From assembly GCA_963693085.1 (NCBI GenBank), contig OY856411.1, forward strand, positions 69,243,001 to 69,307,000: DNA of 64,000 bases, in the 5' to 3' direction. The notes under the pieces are model-generated. The model was given only the letters and a program-made list of their open reading frames with translations, was not told the origin of the DNA and searched no databases. The position numbers and the translations under genes are program-made. Positions 36,101 to 48,100 of this stretch are shown piece by piece (within the stretch, counting starts at the first letter, position 1; the number at the start of each line of letters is the position of its first letter). This DNA comes from Alisma plantago-aquatica. Taxonomy: Eukaryota > Streptophyta > Magnoliopsida > Alismatales > Alismataceae.

Positions 36101-39100
36101 ATATTCCTCTAGATCCTAATGTAAATTGGGATGATGATTCTTCTCCTCTGTTTGCTGATCATAAAAAGTACAGGAGGCTGATTGGTAAACTCATTTATTT
36201 GACTGTCACCAGAGCTGACATTTCTACTGCAGTGGGTCTTCTTAGCAGATACCTTGATAAACCCAGACAGTGTCACTGGGATGCTCTTTGTCAGATTCTA
36301 CGATATTTGAAGAAGTCTCCTGGCAAGGAACTTCACTACAGGAAGAATGGACATTGTTCTCTTGCAGGGTACTCTGATTCTGATTATGCAGGTAGCAGAG
36401 TTGACAGAAAATCTACTTCTGGGTATTGTACGTATGTTGGAGGAAATCTTGTTACCTGGAGGAGTAAAAAACAAAATGTTGTGGCCAGGTCCAGTGCTGA
36501 AGCTGAATATAGGGCCATGGCCCATACTGCCTGTGAATTGTTGTGGGTGCGCTCTCTGTTAAAAGAGTTCGGGGTTGACTCTTCTTCTGCTATACCTATG
36601 CACTGTGATAATAAAGCTGCTATCTTCATTGCGAATAATCCAGTTTATCATGAGCGCACTAAACATATTGAAGTAGATTGTCATTTTATTCGGGAATCCA
36701 TTCTGACTGGCAAGATCTGCACTCCCTTCACTCGTTCTGAAGACCAAGTTGCTGACATCTTCACCAAGCTGCTGGCGAAGAAGCAATTCTGCATTCTGAT
36801 GGACAAGTTGGGCATGATTGATATCTATGCTCCAACTTGAGGGGGAGTGTTAACATATATCCCTGTTTTATATATTCTGTTAATTGTTTTGTTATTTCCA
36901 TATTATATGTGGACCTCTCTGTAATTGTTTCAATGTTATATATATGAGGGTGCACACATTGTGCAACCCTACGCTTCCCAAAACTGCTTTGTATCTCACA
37001 GTTTTCATCTAGGGTTTTATTTGCAATTATTTTAGTATTAGGATTCAGATGTAATAGTTGGGAAATTAATTAGTTTTTTTCTTAATTCAGTAGTGTCATG
37101 AGTGTAAATAAGCCAACAAGGAATTCTTGCACGTCATCTATATATGCCCATGCGCAAGAGCATTTTCCGACAAAGTAGAACTATATAAACTTCATTTTGA
37201 AACCCCTGCCAGGCAGGGTCACTAATGGACTCACTCTGAGGGGTTAAATTCATCAAGGCTTGACATGTAGAGTCAGGAGCTCACATATCAAGCCTAATTA
37301 GCTCAATGTTGTGCCATTTGGCAGCACATTGACCAAAATCAAAGCTGAGACCTTGTGTGAGGGGAACCCATGCTTGACTACCAACACTCCACGTTTGTAG
37401 AGAAGTAATCAAATTGCATAAACAACAATGTCATTTTGGTCATATTTTATGTGAAAATAAGTATGTGACATCACTATAAATATATGAACAAGGAATCCTA
37501 ACAGTCCATTTTCTCAACAATATGTTGAGAAGAAAAATATCATTGAAGAAAAACATTACCAACTGCATTTTTTATATGGCATGTAGTTATTTGGTCGATA
37601 TGCCCAAGCTGTCAATGGACGGCTGAAAAAGAAATGAGGTTGGTCATGCTACCACTGTCAATTGCCAGCAGACACATACTACCATTCAAGGAATTAAATG
37701 TCCGATTTCGTTGTCGTGTCTGATGACCCGGAAACGGAAATTTTTCAAATTTCGGCCAAAAATCTGATATTTACGGCCCTAACGATTTTGATGAAAATAA
37801 GCGAACTAAATCATGAAAATTTAACATGACGATCTAAACGCCAAGATCTACTCAAATATGCAATAATAATTCATATTGGATATGTGGTGGGGGTCTCCCA
37901 CATTTATAAGTGAAGGAAGTTCAACAATTTTGACAGAATTTCCATGCAAAATGAAGGAATTAAGTTATGAAATTCTGCAAACACAATGTTTAGATATAAA
38001 TACACAGATTATATAACAAATTTATATGCTTAGAGGTTAGGGTGGGATCCATGTCTTGATGAGTAAGTGCACAAATGAACAGAAATGTCAAGTCTGCTAG
38101 ACAGTTAGACTGTTTAAACTTCAAGTTACAGCTTAGAATTTTAAAACTTACAGTTACAAGTTACAAACTAACGGAGTACAACTTGTATAAGTCTAGTGTT
38201 AGCATTTAACTAGGTTATATAGAACATTTATACATATATCCAAGAATGAATTTTGTTGTTTTCGGAGTACTTTTCCATATATCTATAGAAGAGTGTAGAA
38301 ATTGATGAAGGTAATGTACAGATGGTCTAGGGATAGGGGAAACATACCTTAGAGTTAAGAAAAAATAGCCTTTAGAAGCAAGAAATTCAAAAAAGTTCCA
38401 AAATACCCAAGATGTAGTATTAGCGGTCTTATGAACAAATTTCTCAAAATTTAAGTTGTGTTTTTGTACCATTACACGAAATTACGGCCCAAACTGGACT
38501 TTCTGCTGCAAAATTTCACCCTGTTTGACAAAACTCAGCACCTAGGGTCAAAATTTTCGCAAAATTAGTCTCATTCCCTGCATTTGTGTGTTTCATATGT
38601 CCAATTGTAGGTTTAGATGTCCAATGCCAAACAAACAAAATTTCGAGCAAAATTCGCAATTTCAATCAAAATTTTGTTCCATGCTACCATTACACTACTA
38701 GCAATACAGGTTCTAATTCAAAAAGTATGTGTTGCCACCAGAATATAGTGTTGTGGCTTGTTGTTGTCAACTATATCATCATTGGGTTCGCTTGCAGGCT
38801 AAGCATAGACATGGATATGAGACAAGGCGACATTGGGAAATATAGGACACAGACAAGGGGCCAGACACAGCAAAACAAATTATATGTACATAGTTGTAAG
38901 CATGGAACAGGACTTCGACTTCGAGCCCACTTCGCCAGGTGTGGACATGGAAGTTTGTGGAAATGTCGAGGAAATGTCGAGGATTTTTACAACCAAACTT
39001 CGATGCAACTTTGACAAAAATTAAGCTAAAAAATAGTCATTTTGTGATGAAAATCGACAGACTTCATCAAATCTAGCTAAAAAACACAATATACGTTTAC

Positions 39101-42100
39101 ATATAGTCATTCATATAGGTTTACATATGTAGATAAATACACGATTACATGTAGTCATATCCGAAGTACGAAGTTCTTCCATATATAAAGTTTGTGACAA
39201 TAAACAAACTACATAAAAATGGTGTAAATATGTGGTAGATTTAGCAGAGAGGGGATCAGTCTATTACTATTAGCTTAGAATAGTAAAAAATAACATTAAA
39301 ATCATCTTACCTCAAGCTCCAACACTTTTTTCCCCTCACACAGCAAACTCCACAAAATACCAGAAGAATGTCGCCAACTTCGACAGATGTCGAGGACATT
39401 GTGGAATTTTTGTATAGACTTGGGTCAACTTCGTCGACATATGGGGAAATGTCGACAACTTCGACGAAATGTCGAGGATATTGTGGAATGAGGATGTTTA
39501 CATGCATTCGACTTCGTCGGTCGTCGACATCGACAATATCGGCGAAATTTCGCCCCATGTCGACGACATTTAGTTCCATGGTTGTAAGTGTGTATGCATA
39601 TGATTATATAGAAACACAAAAAGATCTAAAAGATTTTAAAGAAAGTCAATCACTGTGTGTGTGGAATCCTGCTCACTTCAAACTCCAAAGATACCTGACT
39701 CGTTTCCCAATTCAAGGAACAAACACATAAAGAATACAATAAATATCGCACTATATTCGCATATAAATCAACCCATTATAAAAATCACTATGAAATAAAC
39801 CAACAATATATTTTCATACATTCGTACTTGTTAATATATCTATTTCATATTCAGTTTATTTATATTATGTAATTTCTATTTACTGTTGGACCTCTATGTA
39901 ATTGTCTCAAATAAAAGGAAGAGGATATGTAGTGTATCCATTCACCGCTGCAACGCAAGCAGCCTTGCGGCACGTTGCTTTTTACATGGTATCAGAGCAA
40001 TGTCAGTCCTAGGGATAGACCAGCCGCCGCCCTAGCCAGCACCAGCAGCAGGCGCAAAGACCAGCAACAGTTGTCGTCGGGCAAGGGCCAGCAGTCGCCG
40101 CTGGCGCCAAGGCCAGCCGCAGTGGGCGTCGACGCCAAGGCTAGCAGCAGCAACCGTCGGCGCTAGGGAGAGAGGCAGCCACCACCGACTAGCAGTCCCA
40201 CAATATCTGCCACCAGCCACCACGTCTGCGGATCTCTTCGGTTAATCTGAGGGATTAAAAATCCAAACTGAAGGATCCACCGCGTCTACGTCGTACATTC
40301 CTAATCACATCTCCTCCATGTGTGATTAGGGAATTTTCAGTTGGGGTTGTGGATGTGTTAGACACGCATCTAATTTGTTGATGTGACGTGTATCTTTTCG
40401 TCACTCCGTTCTTCTCTTGACGTGTATCACTCTGTCATCACGTCCTTCCCTTGACGTGTATCACTCTGTCATCCTATCTTCCTTCTGAATCATGGAGGAC
40501 ATTAAGGCATCGGTCATCTACAACAAGATGTCACCTATCACCTCCATCAAGTTGAACAGGAAGAATTATCTTGTGGATGAATGATGTCCACACAGTGTTG
40601 GAATCCCGAGACAAGGCGAAGCATGTTGAGTTTGATCCTCCTGCGACTACTGACAAAGGCTATGTTGAATGGAAGCGTCATAACAGTCTGGTGAAGACAT
40701 GGCTATGGGGGAGCATGGAACCTTGAATTGTTGTTAGGTTCATGTTCTACACCACTGCCAAAGAGATATGGGATGCAGTCAAGAAACATTACTCCCAAGA
40801 GAAGAATGCTCTTCGTCAGTTCATGATATATGACCGCCTGTTTGCATACCGACAGGTAGACAAGCCTTTGGAAGAATATTTTGGGGTGATCCAAGCTATT
40901 GCTTAAGAGTGGAGTTTCTATCATCCAGTGACTGCCCAAGAACAGGTCAAGGATAGACCTTCTGCACCATCTGTGGGGACAGTAAACTTTACTGGCACTA
41001 CTGAGTCCTCTGAGCCTCCTGTTTCAAGTTTTGGACCTTCTGGCATCACACTCGCCAAGGAGGAATATGATAGATTTTTTCTGGAAACTCAACATCTGAG
41101 TTTGGGATCATCTTCTTCTTCAGCCAACTTGGTGTCTACTACTGGTAATCAGGCTAGTTCTTTACTGGCTTCCAGTTCAATTTCTTCATGGGTGGTTGAT
41201 TTTGGAGCTTCACAGCACATGATTGGTATGAAGACATTGCTTCATTCCATTGACTCACATATTCCTCACTAGTTTGTGACATTAGCAGATGGTTCAATGA
41301 GGAGAGTGTTAGCCAGTGGATCTGTTTCTCTGACTCCTAGAATTGATCTTAAATCTGTACATTATGAGCCTGCATTTCCATTTAATCTTCTTTCCGTTGC
41401 AAAATTGATTGATACTATGAAATGTACGGCAACATTTGGACCCTCTTGTTTTGTATTACAGGATCTCAAGAGTATGAGGACGATTGGTGGGGGGGCTAGG
41501 AAAGGTGATTTCTACCTCTTCCATGATGAAAGTCTACCTCGCCAAGTATTTGCTCATGCTCATGCTATCCTTTTGAGCGATTCTCCCTTGCTGTGGCACT
41601 TCATACATGGACATCCTTCTCTGGAGAGCTTGAGGAAGTTAGAACCTAATTTATCACAGGTGTCTTCATTAGAGTGTCAGTGTTGTCAGTTGGGGAAACA
41701 TCATAGAATGCCATATCCTAGTTGTGTCAATAAGCGGGCTCTTTGTCCCTTTGAGTTAGTCCATAGTGATGTTTGGGGTCATGTAAAAGAAAGTAGTTAT
41801 AATGGCTTTCGCTATTTTATTTCCATTGTGGATGATTTTTCTCGCATGACATGGATTTATTTGTTGAAGAGTCGAGAATCTGTGTTATCCATTGTCAAGC
41901 ATTTTTATCAAGAAATAAAAGTACAGTTTGATTGCAATATTAAAATTCTTCAATCTGATAATGCCTTAGAATATGTTCAAAATGTTATGGCTGATTTTTG
42001 TAGTTCTGTTGGGATGGTACATCGTACATCCTGTCCTCACACTCCTCAACAAAATGGGGTAGCTGAGAGAAAAAATTGTCACCTTCTTGTTATTGCCAGG

Positions 42101-45100
42101 ACAATTATGTTTCAACCCAATGTTCCCAAGAGATTTTGGTCTGATGCTTTACTTATTGCTTGTTTTCTTATTAACAGGCAGCCCTCTTTTTTGCTTCAAG
42201 GACGTACTTCATTCTCTGTCTTACGTCCTAATGATCATATATTTCTTGTTCCCCTCAGGGTGTTTGGTTGTACTTCGTTTCTCCACAATTTTGATCCTAA
42301 GGCCGATAAACTATCTCCTAGGTCGATTAGGATTCTCTTTCTTGGTTACTCCAACACCAGCAAGGGGTATAAGTGTTACAGTCCCAGTCTTCATCGTATG
42401 TTTGTGTCTAGGGATGTAACTTTTCATGAGTCCACTCCATATTTCTCTAGTGTTCCTAGTAAGGGGGAGCAATTGTGGAGAGTGAGAGAGTGCCACCATC
42501 ATAAACCAGTGAGCGAGTGTCCCCGCCACATTAGAGTGAGAGTGCCACCTATTATTCCAGAATATATTGTAATTCAGGAAGAGCAGCTAGCAGATGTTAC
42601 TTCAATTCAACAATATTCACATGTTTACCGCAGATGAGGAAGGCAAGACCATGAGGAAGTAGCGACTCCAGTCCCTGAGCTTTCCCCATCTTCTTCTACT
42701 CAAGAGACTCCTGAAGAACCATCTGACCTTGATGTTCCCATTGTTGTCCGTAAAGGTACTTGTTCCTGTACTATTCGTCATCCTATTGCGGGTGTATGTT
42801 GTTTGTCAAAACTATCTAAGCGGGAACATTCTTTTTTTCTTGGGATTGATTCTGTGGTCATTCCAAGAAATCATCTTGATGCTATGATGGATATTGGTTG
42901 GAAACAGGCAATGCAATTGGAAAAGTCTACTCTTCTACAGAATGACAATTAGGAACTTACTAACTTACCTCCAGAGAAAAATGTTGTGGGCTGCATATGG
43001 GTATTCACAGTGAAACACAATCCAGATGGTTCAGTTGAGAGATTGAACGCTAGACTGGTGGCAAAGGGTTACACTCAGACATATGGGGTTGACTTCTCTG
43101 AGACCTTTTTGCCTGTGGCTCGTCTGAATTCAGTACGGATTCTTATTTCTCTGGCTACTACTTTTGATTGGCCTCTATTTCAACTTGATGTCAAGAATGC
43201 CTTCCTTCATGGTGATCTACAGGAAGAGGTGTACATGGAGCAACCTCCTGGTTTTGTTGCTCAGGGGAAGTGTCAGAAAGTGTGTAAATTGAAGAAAGCC
43301 ATCTCTGGGTTGAAACAATTTCCTAGAGCTTGGTTTGACAAGTTCAGTGCATAGAATTAAATATCCGATTTCGATGTCGTGTCTGATGGCCCAGAAACAG
43401 AAGCTTTTCAAAATTTCGGCCGAAATTTTGATATTTACGACCCTAACGATTTCGACAACCAAATAAGCGAATGAAATCATGAAAATTTACCAGGACGATC
43501 TAAACATGAAGATCTACTCAAATATGCAATAATATTTCATATTTGATATGTGGGGGGTCTCCCACATTTGTAAGTGAAGGAAGCTAAACAATTTTGATAG
43601 AATTTCGGTGGCAATTTCGATGGCAAAATGAAGGAATGAAGTTATGAAATTATGCAAACACAATGTTTAGACATATACACAATAGATTATATAACAAATT
43701 TATATGTTTAGAGGTTAGGGTGGGATCCATGTCTTGATGAGTGAGTGCACAAATGAACAGAAATGTCAACTCTGGTAGACAGTTAGACTGTTAAAAGCTT
43801 CAAGTTACAACTTAGAATTTAAAAGTTACAGTTACAAGTTGCAAATTTACGAATACAACTTGTATCAAGTCTAGTGTTAGCATTTAACTAGATTACATGA
43901 AACATTTATACATATATCCATGAAAGAGCTTAGTTATTGTTGGGAGTATATTTCCATATCTCTGTAGAAGGGTGTAGAAGTTGATGAAGGTAATGTACAT
44001 ATGGTGTAGGGATAGGGTAAACAAACCTTAGAATTAAGTAAAATAGCCTTTAGAAGCAAGAGATTAAAAAAATGTCAAAATACCCAAGATGTAGTATTAA
44101 CAGTCTTAGGAACAAATTTCTTGAAATTTAAGTTGTGTTTCTGTACCATTTTGCAAAATTGCGGCCCAAACTGCGCTTTTTGGTGCGAAATTTCACCCTA
44201 TTTTGCAAAAATCCGCACCTAGGGTCAAAATTTTCGCAATATTACGTCCCATTCCCTGCATTTGTGTGTTTCACATGTCCGGTCGTAAGTTTTAATGTTT
44301 GATTGCAAAAAAAAAATCAAGCGAAAATTCGCAATTTCGATCAAAATTTTGTTCCATACTTCAGTGGTGTTGTCTTAAAGATGGGCTTTTCTTGTTTTGT
44401 GACTAATCACTCTTTATTCTATTCTAGTTCTTCTGCTTGATCTATTATTACTGCAGTATATGTTGATGATATAGTTATCACTGGCAGTGATTCTGTGGGC
44501 ATATCACGTGTGAAAGAAGGATTGCACAGGCATTTTCTTACAAAGGATCTGGGCAAACTGAGGTATTTTCTAGGCGTTGTAGTACTTCGATCTCATGCAG
44601 GTACTCATTTGTCTTAGAGGAAATATGTGTTGGATTTACTTCATGAAATAGGTATGAGTGAGTCCAAGCCAGTGTATACTCCTATGACTATCATGTTTAG
44701 GAGAAGACTGATGATACTGATTATCCAGATCCAGGATATTACAATAAGATTGATAGTAAGCTGATTTATCTGACAGTCACTTGCCCTGACATTTCCTTTG
44801 TTGTGGGAGTGGTGAGTCAACATATGAGCTCACCACAACAGTCACATTGGACAGCAATTTGTCGTATTCTTAGATATCTGAAAGGTGCACCTGGAAAGGG
44901 ATCACCTATTACAGACCCAAGACTCCTATGCCTACTATTATTCTTACTGACTATGCAGATGCAGATTGGGCTGGTCATCTGAATGACAGGAGATCCACAT
45001 CTTGATATTGTACCTTTCTAGGACATCACCTTAGGTCCACATCTGGATATTGTACCTTTCTGAATTAAAGATTCATGTGTTGTCTCCCATAGAGCTCAGA

Positions 45101-48100
45101 TGTGATAATCAAGCTGCAATATATATTGCCAAGAACCCAGTCTTCCATGAACACACTAAGCACATAGAAGTTGATTGCCACTTCATCAGAGATCAGATCA
45201 AGAATGGAAAGGTTGTGACTCCTCATGTCAAATCTGAAGATCAACTTGTCGATGTTCTCACGAAGCTTTTTAGAGTTTTTGCAACAAGTTGGGCATACAC
45301 GGTGTGTACAATCTAGCTTGAGGGGGAGTCTTAATGTATCTATTTTATATTCATTTTATTTATATTCTGTAATTTCTATTTACTGTTGAACCTCTATGTA
45401 ATTGTCTCAATTCTCTTATTAATAAAAGGAGTCGTGTATCCCTTCACTGCTGCAACGCAAGCACCCTAGCACCACATTGGTTTTTACAGTACCCACAATT
45501 TATAACCTACAAATAGTTAAAATTACAATTTAAGAGCATTGAAATTGAACTGTTTATATTTGAAATTGGTGAAAAATTAGTGTCAATGGTGAGAAAGAGG
45601 AAGAGGGCGTACATTAATAGTACAATGAAGAGGAGAGAGAGGAGACAAGAATGACATAGAAGAAGAGGATGTTTGTTGGAACGTAGTTTTTTTATACTCT
45701 TGGTGATGCAGGAGGATGGCGTAATGTGTAGTTGATGGAAGAGGACTGGAAGGTAATAGTAGACATAGTGGAGAGAGAATGTTATGGTTGGACACATTTT
45801 CATGGTGGTAAGGAAGGGGATGAGACTATTAATGGAGCAAGGAAGGAAGGGAAGAGATGTCAGGAGAAGGAAGAAGAGGATGGTACGATGGGAAGGAGGA
45901 AAAGCAGGTAGAACATAGACACTTCTAAGAGATTATTGTGGTCATCCTAGAGATGTGTTCATGTCTGACACGGACATGCCATGGACACATTGTCCGTGTG
46001 TCTAGGCATGGCCACAGCGTCTCCAAGTTGGATACGTGTCCAGGACAGTCACAGTAGCCTCGGGGAAGTGTCCATGTTTCCCAGCTCACAAGCATACCCA
46101 ATATATTCCTTGTTGGTTACAGCAGTAGTCATAACACAATTTAAACACTATGAAGAATGAGGTCTAACGCATCAGAAATCAAAGCACTTCAATGGCTTCT
46201 TGATGATAGGTTCTTTAGTGAAGATGCAAAGTTCATGGTGTCAATTGCATAATCATGAGGCATTTATGACCATAAGCATCTTACAACGAACTTTGGCTTA
46301 ACAGATGTGTGATGGTGTAGCTCATTCTTGATTTGGAATGCCACCTTCAATCCTAGATCCTAACAAAGATAGAAGAGGTCAACTTATTCTCAGTTTTGTC
46401 ATTGAGCCTTCTCCATGAGTTGGTGACTGTGAACACTTCATTTCCATAACTCCTAAATGATCGGATGATTTACAAAACTTTTGAATATATACCATTGTAA
46501 AATATTTCTTGTGTCCTCTCTGAGAATTGTAAATGAAAAAACTGGTGGTTGTCTCAGAGCAGAAAATGCTTTTGCATGGCATACTGTAACTGAGTTTAAG
46601 ACTCTGGAGGGTGTGGAAGGAGATTCCACCAAGCAAGGAAGACTTCTTTGAGCTTCATTATGGTTGTCGGTGTTGTGGACAAGTCTAACATGACATGTAA
46701 GTAGGAATCATTGTTGTAGTCGGGAGGGCCTGAATTCAAGATGCATACAGGTTGGCATGTGGGTTGGATGTAATAGTGGTGGTCACCAAACTGAGCATGT
46801 TGAATATATTGGTGTTCCATGATCTTTAGGAGAATGCCTCGGTCCGCTTCTCGCTATAATACTAGATCTATCCACTCAATTACATTAGCAAGTTGTGCCT
46901 TCAGGCCCTCCTCATGAATTTGAATGTATACAATCCTTCTTGGTTCACCATGGTGCACATGTTCGTCGATGGGGGTGATCACAAGTTTCAGAGGGGAAGA
47001 GCTGTAATTGGCAGACGCTTTAGCTGATGAAGTGTGTAGGGGTTGTAACCTCTACTATTCGTCGTGTGCAGCTACTAGTGCTACCACAGTAGGATCAGAG
47101 GTTCACAGCTAGGGGTGGCAAAAAAACTCGGACCCTACCCTACCCTGCCAGACCCGGCCAGACCCGACCAGAAAATTCAGGTCTTTTTCGGGTCTGTTCA
47201 TTTTTGGGTCAGGTCCTTTCAGGTCCAATTTAGTTTGGGTCAGGTCAGGTCTTGTCTAGTTTGGGTCGGGTCGGGTTTCGGGTTTTGTCATAATTTTTTT
47301 CAGATTTTTATAATAGAGTATTTTTTATGATCGGAGAAACAAGAGAGAGAGAGAGAGTGAGGGTGATCACAGCACATGGCAAAAGCATCAAGGAATACAT
47401 GGCTACCCTTGCGGCAGATAAGGAGGAGAATTGCATCTGTTGGGACAGCGGTGGGAGGCAACAACAGTCAATGCAAAAAGAGAGGATGACAACAACAAAT
47501 GGCCATGCTAGGGCAACAATAGGGCATGGCAGAAGTGGACAGAAAGGGAGACGGCAAAAAAAAGGATTTTGGCGTGGCTAAGAGAAGGAGACGTCAAGGA
47601 GGAGCATGCATCAACCACTCAAGGATTTGACAAGCCAATTTCTATGCTAGTTCGCTACTCATGGAAATCGAAATTATGGGATGTTGGAGTGGAAATTTCA
47701 AACAACACGATCTATCAAGGAATATATCCATGCAAATATGAAAATGTAGAAACCATTGAAACTCAAGGCAAGTTGCGAAAAATCAGATGAACTTCTAGGA
47801 GTGTCACGCAAAAAATGGCATCCTGTCCATAATATTCATAGAAGTATTAATAACAGTTAAAGCCATTGATTGAAGCCTAAAACATTAAGTAGTATATAGG
47901 TATGCATCGACTATTGAAATGAAATATAGTATTTCACAAGATAATCACAATACAGGAAAATATGACCTAAAATAATTGTTTCGACCAAGGAATGAAGTTT
48001 CGTCGGTATCGGCGGTATTTCGACCGAAATACCGATACCGAGTTACCGACGGGTACCGACACGGAAACATGCGTGCGTACTGATAGGATCGCAAATACCG

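Larger units (their letters stand above)
31959..37000 (+). mobile_element. Element G1: structurally intact Ty1/copia retrotransposon
   Basis: TSD GTTTT (31954-31958, 37001-37005) is perfect. The LTRs are 31959-32111 and 36848-37000, 153 bp each, and by eye differ at one base (A/G at 32083 versus its partner). The PBS TGGTACCAGAGC (32112-32123) and polypurine tract GAGGGGGAG (36839-36847) abut the LTRs, and a single full-length ORF lies between. It lies antisense to the host gene in intron 3. Confidence 0.95.
31839..37198 (+). repeat. Solo-LTR-like remnant of the H family, split by G1
   Basis: It starts TGATGTAGGACAG (31839) like the H LTRs. After G1 it continues CATCTAGGGTTTTATTTGC and ATTTTAGTATTAGGATTC (37006 onward), in the order found in H. 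The end (about 37198) is approximate, and flanking GAACC/GAAAC is only a weak duplication. No internal region or second LTR is adjacent. Confidence 0.5.
39839..45488 (+). mobile_element. Element E: decayed Ty1/copia retrotransposon
   Basis: The 5' LTR is 39839-39986, the PBS TGGTATCAGAGC is 39987-39998, the polypurine tract GAGGGGGAG is 45320-45328, and the 3' LTR is 45329-45488 (its first bases are TCTTAAT rather than TGTTAAT). The TSD is GTACT/GTACC (39834-39838, 45489-45493), one mismatch. The LTRs differ clearly by substitutions and an indel, so this insertion is older than G1. The hAT copy at 43350-44358 interrupts RT. Confidence 0.85.

Noticed and set aside
37687..38683. D2 as an LTR or solo LTR
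   Set aside because: The 8-bp TSD, inverted rather than direct terminal similarity and kinship with element C show a hAT copy.
46379..46820. Minus-strand ORFs of 74 and 85 codons as a gene
   Set aside because: No domain, no start context, and they lie in an intron of the host gene; at most an old unclassified repeat.
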